Assembly: GCA_918026815.1 (NCBI GenBank)
Contig: CAKJVC010000068.1
Location: 2,108,001 to 2,172,000 of the forward strand
Origin: Chalara sp. BL73
Lineage: Eukaryota > Ascomycota > Leotiomycetes > Helotiales
DNA: 64,000 nucleotides
Reading direction: 5' to 3'
The number at the start of each line of letters is the position of its first letter. Position 1 is the first letter of the stretch. Of this stretch, positions 21,047 through 32,775 are shown one piece after another. The notes under the pieces were generated by a model. The model saw only the letters and a program-made list of their open reading frames with translations. It did no database searches and had not been told where the DNA came from. A program made the translations under genes and the position numbers.

Positions 21047-22934
21047 ATGGCCCAAGATACGTTATTGGTGGCCAAATCCGTGCTCAGAAGGGTCAAGGCT
21101 ACTTCTGGAGTCCAGAATCTTGACTTGTATTTCCACCCTATATCTGGATTCAGCCGCATGCTGACAGTTCTTCAGTGTCTCCCCGTCCGCCCTTGCCGCG
21201 TGTTCACGCGCTGCCCAGAATATTCAACATTTGAGCATCACGGGTGAAGAAAAGGAAGTCCTTGAACAGAGCAGGAGTATCGAGGAAGTGGAAGAATTCA
21301 TCAGGCAATATTTAGTAGAATATGGTAAGAAGCGGCATCATGACAAAACTTGGAAAAAGGTGTATGCTTTCTCGCAATTTGCAGGTCCCGTGCTGGATGT
21401 GTTCAGGCAAGCGAACTTTTCCCCAGAATGTTCTATTGCCTTAGGATTGTTGGGTTTACTCTTGATACAGGTAAGAGAGCTTTTAGAAGCCTGTTAGCTT
21501 TCAACTCTAATATAATTTGATAGCCTCTGAACAACAAATCAGAGATTGAGGACAGACTTGAAGCAGAGATAGGACAACTAAAAGACATTCTCAGCCAAGT
21601 TAAGTTCACCAAAAGCAATGTCCACTCTGTTGAAATGGACGTGGAGATCCAAGGTCTATGTGCAGCAATCATTGATTTCCTGGTGCACGCACTACAATAC
21701 CAGAAGAAATGGGGTATAGGTGAGCAAGGTCAATTTAAGAATGCCGTCCGGTAAGAGACTTATATCTTGTTCCAGTAAAGGTGCTTGGGAGCATTATTGC
21801 CGATTTTGCAAAGCGCTTCCAAAGTTTTGTAACAAAAATTCGAGGACATGCCAACAATATCGAGGTCTTGGCCCAGCGGAGGTACACTATGGCCGTGCTG
21901 GATTCGAAGGAGACACTCGACAAAGCAGCACAAAGTTTGTGAACACTAAGTTGATGCCAGATAATAACTGCTAACGATGACGTTTTAGCAATACACGATA
22001 TGCAAGCCCACGCCATAGCCCAAGCAGCGATCTTCGACACCCGGATAGCGAGACTGGAGGACAAAATTAACCAATGCAGACTGACTATTGAGAGTAAACT
22101 TCCTTTATCCGTTCCTGATAGTTCTTGTATCTACTGAAGCTAAATGGCTGACATCATGCGCTAGCAACATGCCGCTTCTCTGGAATCCTATACGTGCAAA
22201 ATCTATCAGCAATTCTCTTCCCCAATCCTCCATCGCTCGAGAGAGAGGTAGTCTTCATTCGACAGCAAGAAGCACTCCTCGCACCAAGAGAACGCTGGGA
22301 TTCCAACGTATCCGAGATCCAAGCACCAGGCTGGCCATTGCTGTCTCCCCGCCCTATTCTATGGTTTGGTGGACGGCAGAACAAGCGTGGCGTGAGCTGG
22401 GTCTCCAGTTTCTCGCTCGATCTTGTAGAGGCGCTCGAGATGGAGCGCGGAGTCAAGGTCATATATGCACTATGCAACAGTGGACAAGAAGGCGCGCCGA
22501 CAAAGCCGTTGCATGTTTTCAAGCTCGTAATCCTGCAACTGTTGAAAGCATATCCAGAGCTCGTGCTCGTACCTGGAAATATCGAGAAGTTATCATTACA
22601 ACGATTTGAAGCTGTCAAAGAGTCTCCAGAAGCAGCTTATAGTATTCTTGCCGATATTCTGAAGATGGTGAATATTGAATGTTTGCGAGACAGGAAAGAA
22701 TTGTTCTTACTCATCGATCGCGTCGATGTAGTGCTGGCGAGAGAGAATACTCAAGGAAGGCAAAGGTTCCTTAGAGCATTGGCGCAGCTGAATACGGAGT
22801 ATAAGATGTTGAGGACTGTTTTAACAAGCCAGTTCCCTGTAGCAGAGCTGGAACTTGTTACTGAGAGCAAAGAGGCTCTAATGGAAATTTGGATTGATAT
22901 TAATAGGCCGTTAACAATGCACTCTCGTTCATAG
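21047..22934 (+). CDS. DUF7708 / STAND-like protein with a degenerate P-loop
   Basis: Six exons, 21047-21126, 21176-21470, 21524-21719, 21776-21934, 21989-22093 and 22165-22934, give 534 residues in frame. The first ~200 residues carry a helical DUF7708-type domain typical of fungal NLR/STAND N-termini (WKKVYAFSQFAGPVLDVFRQ, then an Ala/Leu-rich helix, and ALQYQKKWGI). A coiled-coil-like linker (MQAHAIAQAAIFDTRIARLE) follows. The C-terminal half looks like a NACHT-type fold: ILWFGGRQNKRGVSW sits where the P-loop should be but lacks the GxGK(S/T) core, while the Walker B-like ELFLLIDRVDVV is present. Nucleotide binding is therefore doubtful. No repeat domain follows, so it is short for an NLR. 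A role in heterokaryon or innate-type recognition is possible by family only. Confidence 0.72.
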
Positions 22935-23719
22935 AAAGGAATCTATCCATTCCATAACAGGATATAAAGATAACATGGATGATACCTAAATGAGAAAGAA
23001 TGTGCATAAATCTCGAAGAAGCGATTGTAGATGTTATCTATTGTAGTAATGACGCTGTGCATAAGACGCGTACTAATTTATCCTCAATCCGTGCCTTAGC
23101 TTGGATTTTTTTTTTCATACAATTTGGGCTAAGCCCTACTATATCAATTGATACAAATTAGTTCTTTATCGGTGAGAATCCGAACCGCATAACTTATAAT
23201 ACTATCCCTTTCCGATATTCCACTTGATCGTAATGGACACGAGCATCGACTCTAGAAAAATGTGTATTGAACTGAGTCCACATGACATGTATCAGGTATT
23301 GTAAAAGCATATTGTCCTGCCAATCACATGATATTTAGGTGAAGTCTGGGAGCAGCGAATGCAACCATTTTGTTTAGTTGCCGCCTCAGTCTTTGATTAG
23401 CTGAGGCACTACATCCATTTTTACATATAGAAACATGCCCCATTCGCGAACTTCCAACATTTAAGCTACAACCTTTCTATAGCTTTCCTGTCCAAGCACG
23501 AAATAAACATACATTTCGCAATAACATTCTTCAAAGTATGAAAGTAATCCATAAAGATCTACCAACCCCACCATGACCAGCTACACGAATGCCAACACAA
23601 TCCAAATCTGTCTCACCGTATGATCAACATGTCATAGAACAGCGCGGCACCAAGCTTCCACAGCATGCCGGTGGAGGTTTTGATTCCAGTACTCCCACAT
23701 TTCTAGTCATTAATGGGAT
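22935..23719. other. Intergenic region after the STAND-like gene
   Basis: AT-rich, with a T-run near 23107. The frame at 23589-23798 may be the decayed start of the ankyrin relic. Nothing else supported. Confidence 0.4.
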
Positions 23720-24380
23720 CAGCCCGTCACGAAGTGCCTCAATTCTCGCCAGAACACATCAACATTCAAAAAATGAATGCTGCTTGTACGATTCGTAACT
23801 TCAGTCTTTTACAAACGCTTATCAGCGAATGGCGGGTTGATCTCGATCTTGCTCCCGGGCTATCTGGCTATGAAATCTATGCCCTGGAACCGGTCTTCTA
23901 TAACGCGATTCGAGAAAGCCAAGCACGGATCCTCATACCTTTTGGACAATGGCATACGGATGTGCAGCCTTGCTTTACTTGAACCTTTTGATTGTGGGCA
24001 TCTCCTGCTATCTTCCAGGCATTTGTAGGTCACGGTTGGGATATCAATGGTGACACTTTATATAGAGGGATTCCGGGTTATTATCCTCCCCTCTATGGTT
24101 GGTACATTTGCCCAAGATGAGAACAGTCAAAGGGTATTAACAAAAACAGCTTGGTTCTCCAAGGAGACGATAACGAAGAGCTTATTGAATGGTTTCTTGA
24201 CCATGGCGCTGATCCCAACGCTATAGTTGAGGGAGGAAGAAAAGTTGTGACTAACTTCATATGAGTACCACTTTATTGGCAGTTGAGTAGTGTCTATTTT
24301 GTAATTACATGTGTAACTGAGACTTAAAGGTGGGCGGCACGCTGCAGCTCTTTCCAGATTGTGCAACTGATGCATAAATT
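23720..24380 (+). pseudogene. Ankyrin-repeat gene relic
   Basis: Plus-strand fragments in different phases resemble successive ankyrin repeats. They are INIQKMNAACTIRNFSLLQT with PVFYNAIRESQAR, then YLLDNGIRMCSLALLEPF, HGWDINGDTLYRG, and ELIEWFLDHGADPNAIVEGG (24166-24230 region). The last has the family signature (W)LLDHGADPNA. Stops and at least two frameshifts separate the pieces, so no working protein is made. It could be an independent gene or the lost C-terminal repeat domain of the DUF7708/STAND-like gene 0.8 kb upstream on the same strand. Confidence 0.6.
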
Positions 24381-24529
24381 CGGTGCTCACCTAATTGGTC
24401 GCATACTGGCATACGCTGTGACACGGCAAAAGGAACGTTTGTAGGCTCTCCAATTTCTCCTCAATATCTGCGCATCTATCAGCACTACTGAATTTGAGCG
24501 TGATGCTTTTGCTATATCAGGTATCTTCC

Positions 24530-25690
24530 ATTTGGGTTCAGCAATCAATAATGCAAGCACTGAGGCGTGTGAAGATCACCATATTTGGACAATCCAGCGG
24601 CGGTAAGTTACTTGAGCCTTCTTTTCGATTTCTGTTTCTCTTACGAGAACTAGGTCTAGCGGTCGGCATGCAAATCATGGCCTATGGTGGTAACAAGCCT
24701 GTGTCTTTTCAGCAGGGCATATGCCAGAATCAAGCTCTCGAATCCGGAATTACTGGCAACTTGACCCAAGATGCCATGTAACTTCTTGTCGATTATGACG
24801 GCTTCAATAAGGCGAGCTTGGATTCAGAGGACTTTTCTTGTCTAAGACGATTTGACGTCGACACGCTTCTGTATGCCTCACTTGAAACTTACCAATCGCT
24901 CACAACATTGGGGACATCTGGCTTCCAGTTATCGATGGCGACTTTCTTCCTTCTGCCCCCTTAGAGCTTATTCAAAATGGCAGGTTCATTAACGTCACGA
25001 CAACGATCGGCTAGGCTTAGAATGATGTTGCACTTTTCACCGATTTCACTATCACAACCGCTGAGGATACCTACAAATTTATTCAGTCCTACATCCCAGC
25101 CATGACAAGCGAAGATACCAGCGAGCTCCTCACGCTCTACCTGGCCGCCGATTTCTCTGCAGAGGAGGCAGCGAATCTGTCAAGCGAGTTCTACCGTCCG
25201 CCAGGATATTCCGCGATATCCTCATAGTCTGTGAGCCTATATAGTATGCCGAGAACATTTCTCGGCGGGGCAATCATGTTTATTTCTATAACTGGAATCA
25301 GACGATTCTTGATCCAATTGTGGAGTATCTAGACTGCGGAATGGGTTGGGTTCCCAGTGGGTTGGCCGCAGTCTAGGAGTATCTCTACAATCAGACCGGT
25401 CTGGCACAATTCACACGTCAGAGTTTGCCTATATTTTCGGGAACCTCTCACATTACGATACTAACGGATATCCATTCAACCCTACACGTAAAGGCTACGT
25501 GTTGACGACCAGAGGCTCGAGGTCTTGGTCCACGTTTGCGAGCGTAGGTCAGCCAGGAGTAAGAGGTCACAGTACCTTCCTGGGTTTCACGTCCACTTTT
25601 CCTGATGATAAAGGGATATATATATTCATTATTGGTGGTCCTCATTCATTCCCTGAGGTGAGCTCACAGAAGTTGAGAGAGGTGTGGGTT
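24530..25690 (+). pseudogene. Type-B carboxylesterase pseudogene
   Basis: The fragment begins in WVQQSIMQAL...VKITIFGQSSGG, the nucleophile-elbow block of cholinesterase/lipase-type esterases. It is followed by an intact GT..AG intron (24605-24654) and LAVGMQIMAYGG. Further family blocks appear in shifting frames: IWLPVIDGDFLPSAP, VALFTDFTITTAEDTYKFIQ, and HVYFYNWNQTILDP. Several in-frame stops (for example TAA at 24779, TAG near 24962 and 25016) and frameshifts disable it, and the N-terminal ~200 residues and catalytic-His region are missing or scrambled. The retained intron shows it is a decayed genomic gene, not a retrocopy. Confidence 0.75.
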
Positions 25691-26270
25691 CATTAATTCC
25701 TCGGAGATTATTGAGCGGTTCCGGTATTAGTGGGAGCCATAACCTCTAGGTATATCGCACAGCAACGTAAATGAGACCTTGGTCTATATGATAGGAAATT
25801 ACATTAGTGATCGTCCTTGAATCCCTGTATCTTGCTAACCTGTGTGAGTACATGTACACTAAGAAATTTCGAGAAAGACTAGAAATTAACATAATTCGGA
25901 AAGTAGGACGATGAACCTAAAAGATAGAGAATCCAAAAAAATCACTCTTAACGGCACAATATGCCTTTTGAGTATGAGCTTCTACTTGACTTGCAAGGTC
26001 AAATGGGTCATAGTCTCTCAGGTAAGACATTCATGGAGTCAAGCCGTGAGTTGCAATTAAGTAATAACAAAAGCATAGAATTATATCAATGAATATGAAC
26101 ACACCTGCATGAGTAGAGTAACGGCATCATGAATGTTATCCAAATGCACATATGTCGAGGTCTTGTTCCCATCCCAACCACAACAACCAACGGAACAAAA
26201 TTCGCACGCATATCTAACCACCAATCAAACCCAGAATCCAACAATCCTTCAGATTCAATAGGAAATCAAG
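25691..26270. other. Intergenic region
   Basis: This holds the 3' flank of the esterase relic and the promoter of the small gene at 26271. No other content seen. Confidence 0.45.
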
Positions 26271-26705
26271 ATGTCTTCAAGCTACCCAAAGAGAAATTTT
26301 GCTTCCATCGCCGCAGGATGCACAACACCATCCTCCACTACACCAGCCCTATGGGAACGAACCTTCTCCACCACATCCGCCGCGATGGCCTTCACTCCCT
26401 ACCCAGCACGGTATCTACCAGGGTATATCGGTACCCCAGAAAATCTATTGCCACTTGATCCCTATTCGAAGTTCCCACAATTTCTATACCCCTCAACCTG
26501 GCAAGCCATGCAATCCGATCATTCTACGGCAACTTACTTTGAAGCACAACCGCTCAATCGTGCGACACCGAGCGATAAGTATTATGCGCAGGATAGGATG
26601 ACGGAAAAGTTCGGTGACAGCTATAGTAGAGGTGGGGTGGCAGGTGCAGCAAGGCAGGAGGTGGGACAGAGCTTGAAAGAAGAGAAAACGAAGAAGATTT
26701 CATGA
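26271..26705 (+). CDS. Small conserved-looking hypothetical protein
   Basis: A single 144-residue frame with no intron. The N-terminus is basic and rich in Ser/Thr/Ala (MSSSYPKRNFASIAAG, then LWERTFSTTSAAMAF), which resembles a mitochondrial targeting sequence with an FSTTS-type end. The middle is Tyr/Pro-rich (YPARYLPGYIGTPENLLPL) and the C-terminus is charged and polar, without membrane segments. I do not recognise the family. Composition, length and a leader without upstream ATG clutter favour a real gene. It ends 429 bases before the converging methyltransferase gene. Confidence 0.55.
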   Translation: MSSSYPKRNFASIAAGCTTPSSTTPALWERTFSTTSAAMAFTPYPARYLPGYIGTPENLLPLDPYSKFPQFLYPSTWQAMQSDHSTATYFEAQPLNRATPSDKYYAQDRMTEKFGDSYSRGGVAGAARQEVGQSLKEEKTKKIS

Positions 26706-27134
26706 ATTCCTGTGTTGGGTTCGAGGAGCGTAACTGCGATTGTGGTGGATAGAAACTGGTAGGAAGAGAACTTGGGAGATGGTGATGCTGCGCAGTGTTT
26801 TTAGGTTTATGATATATTGCTAGTTAAAACCAAGGTATCATATACTTTCATGCAAGAAAATGTTTTGTGGTTTAAAGTGAGGTGCCGAGAAGTCAAAACA
26901 GGAAACGGTAAGCACCTTCATATTTGTGACTCATAATAGAATAACTTGTGATGACGGGACGACAACCGCAATGCAGAGCATGATATTTGACAGTTGCATG
27001 ATAAAAAATGAATGATTCAGAAAGGCAGTGCCCTCATAGCACAGAGGTCTGCCCTGGCGCTCTCAACTCTGTTTTCTCAATTTAAGAACGTCAATCATAA
27101 GGCAAAGAGTAGGATGCCCATGTGCCACACTAAC
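26706..27134. other. Intergenic 3' region
   Basis: This is the space between two converging genes, expected to hold both 3'UTRs. Nothing else seen. Confidence 0.5.
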
Positions 27135-27948
27135 TCATTTTGGTGCATCTGTCAACGGCACATATCTCACTCCGTACTGCCTTTCCTTCTTCACATTACC
27201 ATCTTTATCCTTATCCACCACCCAGATATACTGATTTCCACTATATCCTCGTTCGTCCTCGACGGGGATGAACAATCTAGGCACCAGCTCTATCAGTAAT
27301 TCCAACAACCTTCACAACAATACCTCACTTACCTGCCAGGTCTCTTCAGCTGCTCAATAAGCACGGAATGGAGTTCTACAGCGGCAGCGCCGACATGTAT
27401 GGCATCCCATTCCTCACCCCCCTCATCCTTCCATCCTTTCCTCCCATCACCGACCACAAAGCTCACCGATCCGTCGCTCACCAGCTTTCTGCCCGCTTCA
27501 CTCTTCAGCATATTTGATTCCCCCAGGTCTCGTAACGGCTTGATATGCTCCAGTCCTACTACTTTGCCGCCCGGCTTCGAGCAGACTAGCTCTGCGAGCA
27601 CGGCAGTTAGGTAGCCGGAGCCAGAGCCAATATCGAGGACTTTCGCACCCGGGTAGAGGAATGGGAGAAGAGATTCGGCGGCTGAAGCGTGCATGTGCGG
27701 TGCGGAGATGGTGGCGGCGTGGCCAATTGACTGAGGGGAGTCTTCGTAGGCATAGGTAGTGTCCGGGCAGAAGTGTGCTCGGTCGACCTGTTGCATTGTA
27801 GTCTTTAGTCGTTGTAGCCTAAGTCGGCATGCGAGTAAGGAGATACCTTTGACATTGCAGCCTTGACAGCCGGGCTCTTTATCAGACTATTCTTGTACAG
27901 ATTATTGATGAGCTCTTCATTTGTCTTTCCTGAACTACGCCACGCCAT
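27135..27948 (-). CDS. PCMT1: Protein-L-isoaspartate O-methyltransferase
   Basis: Exons (minus): 27948-27847, 27787-27333, 27276-27135, giving 232 residues. The chosen start gives MAWRSSGKTNEELINNLYKN, the usual family N-terminus; an in-frame ATG at 28062 would add an atypical basic tail. Family landmarks in order: VDRAHFCP, SIGHAATISAPHMHA, the SAM-binding motif VLDIGSGSGYLTAV, GDGRKGW, DAIHVGAAA and the end QYIWVVDKDKDGNV followed by YGVRYVPLTD. The enzyme uses SAM to methylate isoaspartyl residues and starts repair of age-damaged proteins in cytosol and nucleus. The last intron acceptor is GCCTAG; nearer AG sites would bring a stop. Symbol given is the animal orthologue name. Confidence 0.95.
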
Positions 27949-29097
27949 GCTGTACTGTGACTTGAGACTCCGTTCCGTGGAACGGAAGAGGTTGCGAAGA
28001 GAATGCACTTTGGCTTGTGGAAGCAGTTGATAGCGTTTCTGATATCTCGAAACTCTTTTCAAGCCCTTTTAACTATCTTGCAGATTGTCCAACAATTTGC
28101 CTGGTCAACTGTTGAAGTCATTGTTCATAGAAGGCTGAGGTGACATCAGAAGGTGGGGTTCAGCCTCGCGATGTGACACAAGTCCAAACGGATGTGCACC
28201 AACAAGCATAATGACACTCTTTTCGTGACATTAGCATTGCTTGCCTTCACACCCTACACCATCTTCTAATTCGTAGGCCGCAATTATGGTTATTTCTGTC
28301 TGTCTTGAAGACTTTGTCAGGAGGTACTCTCTCAGCACCGTTCTATCTGCTACAACCCCTGCAGATATAACTGTAAGCACGCGTTGTACTGAACAGCAAT
28401 CATGGTTCTCTAACGCGATTAGACATCGCCTCCGTTGCTTGCATTAAGGCCTGAAGACAATACGGGTGGCTAATTCAGGTTCCAATGGCCTTCCTATTAA
28501 CTTGCCGTATCAAGTAATTGCGGAAATTTATCCCCCTAGAAAGCGCTGCCTACTTCCGAATCAAGTAATTTGCAACCACTTCAACCTAGCCGTCAGGAAT
28601 CCATGACTCAACCCCTTCCGCTGAATGTCTATAAAATCCTGTCTTCTCCCTCACACACCCGCCTTTCTTCTTCATCTTAGTGCATGGGTTTCACACTAGA
28701 CAGTGAGAGCTTCGCTCGAGTCAGTGTTTTTGCTAGTTGAAAACTACCATTACCAAACTTTCACTATTTATAGTGAGGAATTTTTGAACCATATCTTCCA
28801 TGAAGAACAATTGATTTTCATTACGACTGTTCCCGTGCGGAGTATCGTGAAGAAGGTCAACTTGGTCTCAAAAGACCTCAGGTTTGTTTTTTATAAGACA
28901 TTCCGCGACACTGAGAAATAGCTTCAAATAAAGACTTAACGCTCAATTTATTCGAAAAGGTCTATCTGCTATCAGAATTGCAGAGAAAAGCGCTTAACAA
29001 TTCCAAGGATACCGAAGCAGACTATCAGATCACGAAAGTTAGGGAAAGTTGCTTTTTCAAACATTCAGAATGATGATTTGTCTATATAGCCACTCTT
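27949..29097. other. Intergenic region
   Basis: This is the promoter side of the methyltransferase gene. A TATAAAA element near 28630 and a plus-strand frame at 28703-28921 with no recognisable domain could mark a small unassigned transcript. Short near-direct repeats (TCAAGTAATT) occur at 28510 and 28560. Confidence 0.35.
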
Positions 29098-29898
29098 TCA
29101 AGCAACCTTGATAACTACTTTTCCGAAATGTGAGCCATTATAGGTACTTGAACACCTCCTTGGTCTCCTTGAAGTCGAACACTCGATCGACAATCGGGCG
29201 GATTTCCTTTCCCATATACACAATTTTTAGTATCTCCTCCATCCGATCTTTTGGCCCGACGTTGATCCATTTCAACGCAGCATGTCGCAAGATTAATTTC
29301 ATGTCTAGCCCTAATTCCGATTTTTGTTTGCCATCCCTGTCGGTGATGCCACAGCGAGCCTACTACACTGATGTTACCACCAGGCGCAACGCACGAGAGG
29401 CTCTGGTCGAGTGTGGCCGGGCCGCCATTTCCTACGGTAATGTCGGCTCCATTACCATTAGTGAGGCGCAGTACTTCAACGCCCCAGTCAGGGGTCGTGT
29501 TGTAGCTGATGGTATAGTCCGCGCCAATCTTGCGTATGCGTTCAAGTTTCTCGTTCGAAGACTAGGTGATTATGGCTTTTCAAATCAGAATTCCAACCTC
29601 TTGCTATTTGAGCTTCGTAGCTAGAGCAAAAATATAGAGGGAAGATGGCTTACTGGTAAGATTCAGGGCCTTGGCCTGCTGTAAGGCTGCAATACTCACT
29701 CCGCCAGTGCCTTGCAACAAGACCACCACATCTCTCCCAACTATAGGATTTCCGATAGGCTGTTCCCAATTCAATGCCATCCAAACCGTCACCGTTGCAA
29801 TGGGCAATGTGCTTGCCTCTTCGAAGCTCAGTTGGTTCAGGCCCAGTGTCTAGGACCAGGTTGTCGATGCCATCCATTAAAGTGGTCCATTGCTTCAT
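29098..29898 (-). pseudogene. Zinc-type alcohol dehydrogenase / quinone oxidoreductase pseudogene
   Basis: The minus strand reads a family N-terminus ([20 protein letters not shown]). It then jumps directly to [19 protein letters not shown] and [18 protein letters not shown], the Rossmann-fold entry. About 110 residues of the GroES-like catalytic domain are missing. A presumed intron follows, then IGADYTISYNTTPDWGVEVL, ADITVGNGG, LSCVAPGGNISVVGSL and a frameshifted C-terminus ending near 29098. The internal deletion, a phase change at its joint and later stops make it non-functional. Confidence 0.75.
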
Positions 29899-31120
29899 GG
29901 CGTCAATACTTTCAACACAACTAGCTGTTTCCTTAATAATTTTGCATTAGAACGTGTAATAGCAATATCCGCCAACTTTTTGTAAACAGCCTGCCTTCAA
30001 CACGTGACATGATAAAGAAGCTTGATAATTCTTCTCGTAGCTGTCAACAAATTGGAATAGAAAGCTGTAAAAAGCTTAGAAATGGGACTACATGTGTCAC
30101 CTTCATGGGGAAGTTGATCCGCTTTATGTGTACTTCATAAGTGCAAGTCGTACGACTTTTTGTTCAAGAGCAAGATCATCATCAAGTCAAAGCCCTCTCT
30201 GGAGGAAGATCTACGAAACTCCAACAACACGCCAAGCAACAATCTCCCATTCAACTTTGATGGTAGCCGCAGTAATGGTTAATCTAGACTTTAGATATGT
30301 TTCATACAGCGTTGATATTCATAGCCGCTGAGATTTAGCTCTTGCGAAGTCAAACGCTTGTAATTAGATATCAAAACCGAGTGGCTTAAACCGTAATATG
30401 ATATCAACTGAAATTGGCCTTCTCTATTGGAAAAGGAGACATAGGTTTTCAATGAGACAACTAGGGTTCATAGTATACAGAAAGCAGATTTAACTTTAAT
30501 ATCAACGCAATGGACCGCATACTGACAGAACAACTGAATAAGATAACAGTGAAGATGGCCAAAATCAACATTCAGAGAAACAGCTAGCCATCTCACTGGT
30601 ATTGGAAAGAATTGGCCATGTTTAACATGATTGAATTGGGCTCTAGAAAAGTAAATAAAACACCCTACTCCCTCTCAATACCAAAATCTGGCTTCAAGAT
30701 TAGTTAGGAGAGAGTCGGCTTTTAATAGGTAGGTAATTCAAATTGTCAGATAAGCTCATGTAAAGTGGAATGTCCTTGCAAGAAAGATAGAACAAAGCAC
30801 AATATTAAAATGCAGAAAGAGTGATGCTCAAATTATCCAGCCTCATATTCGTAGCTCAAGAATATATTGAATGCTCTGCAGATGATTGTGAATGCGTTTG
30901 CACAGAAAATAGATATTCCATTGTGCTGCTTTGCACTTGAGTTGGAGAAACTCAAAAAGGGGCTTGTGCCAGGGGGCAAGTTTTAACGACTGTAAGGTTT
31001 ATTTCGGCTCCGTCAGCCCGATCGCAACCACATCGAGTGCCTCTTACATTTCCAACTCCAAATTTACAAAGTTTCGCGACAATCCTTAGTCTCGCTATCT
31101 CGAATCGACCGCCGCTCAAA
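29899..31120. other. Intergenic region with LCB1 promoter
   Basis: AT-rich for ~1 kb without recognisable genes. The last 150 bases are a C/T-rich leader directly before the LCB1 start codon. It separates the relic-rich left part from the housekeeping genes to the right. Confidence 0.45.
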
Positions 31121-32775
31121 ATGGAGTTCCACGAGGTTTCGAAGTTTGCGGAGGAATCCATTCACGAGATTGCACAGAGATTCCAGAAGCTGCCAGGCTC
31201 AGCAATTCTCATCCGGTACATCCAGTCAAGCTACCAAAATGACCCAGTCCGTTCCGCCATTGAATTGATACTGGTTATCTTCTTCGTGCGATACCTTCTG
31301 TCACCATCATATCCCACCCATAGCGGCAACTTCGTAAAACTGACGGAAGATGTGAGGATACCCGAACAATCCGAGAACTTTCTGCTGACAAAATGTAGGA
31401 GATTGACGAACTCGTGGATGAATGGAACCCAGAGCCTCTCGTCGCACCATCCAGTGCTTTCGAAGAGGCCGAAAGAGAAAAGCTTCCCGTTATTGTCGGA
31501 GCTACCGGCCCCAAATCAAGATTGTCAAATGGACGAACCGTTATGAATTTGGCATCATACAATTTCTATAATTTCGTCGGGGATGAACAGGTGAAGGAGA
31601 AGGCAATTCAGACTCTGCGGACATACGGTGTTGGACCTTGTGGACCACCGCAGTTTTATGGAACTCAGGATGTTCACATGAAGGCGGAGGCTGCTATTGC
31701 GTCTTGCTTGGGAACTGAGAGTGCAATTGTCTATGCCCACGCCTTTTCTACAATTTCCAGTGTAATCCCAGCATTCTGCAAGAGAGGAGATATCATAGTT
31801 GTCGACCGCGCCGCCAATTACTCCATTCGCAAGGGAATTCAAGCTGCGCGCAGCACGATCAGATATTTTGAGCATAACAATATGGAAGATTTGGAGCGAG
31901 TTCTGCAAAAGGTTATCAAGGATCAAGCCAAAAAGCCATTGACCAGAAGATTTATTGTCACCGAAGCATTGTCCGAGACAATTGGAGACTGTGTTGATCT
32001 GCCCAAACTCGTGGAGCTCAAGCAACGTTACAAGTTCCGCCTCATGCTCGATGAGTCATGGTCCTTTGGAGTTCTTGGTAGGACTGGCCGCGGCCTTACA
32101 GAAGCCCAAAACGTGGATCCTTTACAAGTTGATATGCTTGTGGGCTCACTCGCTGGACCTCTATGCTCTGGAGGCGGTTTCTGTGCAGGCACGAAAGACG
32201 TGGTTGAGCATCAACGCATCACTTCCGCTTCATATACATTCTCTGCCGCGCTTCCTGCTATGCTCGCCACGACGGTGTGCGAGACTCTCAACCTACTGCA
32301 GTCAACTCCAGACATCTTGGTACAGTGCCGTGAAAATATTAAGGCCATGCGTGCTCAGCTAGATCCTCGAAGTGACTGGGTACATTGCACGAGCGCGGTC
32401 GACAACCCTATCATGCTCCTTGCTCTCAAGCCAGACATTGTCAACTCCCGAAGACTAAGCATAGAGGAACAAGAGCGGGTGCTTCAGGAATGTGTTGATG
32501 AGGTATGACACAAAATTTTCTAGTTGATCAACTTTCTAACTTTCCAGACTCTTGCAAATGGGGTTCTCATCACGCGCCTCAAAAGTATGCCATTATCACC
32601 ATCCAGCAACGGAAAGGAAAACGATTGGAAATTACAACCTGCACTCAAAATCTGTGTCACCACCGGCCTTACCAAGAAAGAGATTGAAAAAGCAGGCGTG
32701 ACGATACGGCACGCCATCACAAAAGTGTTGACAAAGAAAACCAGCAGCAAGCTGGCCTTGCCGAATGTTATATAA
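31121..32775 (+). CDS. LCB1: Serine palmitoyltransferase subunit 1
   Basis: Three exons, 31121-31351, 31399-32502 and 32548-32775, give 520 residues. The N-terminal membrane segment (about 48-64, SAIELILVIFFVRYLL) is followed by an alpha-oxoamine synthase fold: MNLASYNFYNFVG, YGVGPCGPPQFYGT, IVVDRAANYSI, LMLDESWSFGVLGRTGRG and VGSLAGPLCSGGGFCAGT. As in all Lcb1 subunits, the PLP-binding lysine found in Lcb2 is absent from the last motif. The Cys in GVGPCGP matches the residue mutated in human hereditary neuropathy (SPTLC1 C133). With Lcb2 in the ER membrane it condenses serine and palmitoyl-CoA, the first step of sphingolipid synthesis. Complete and ordinary in length. Confidence 0.96.
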
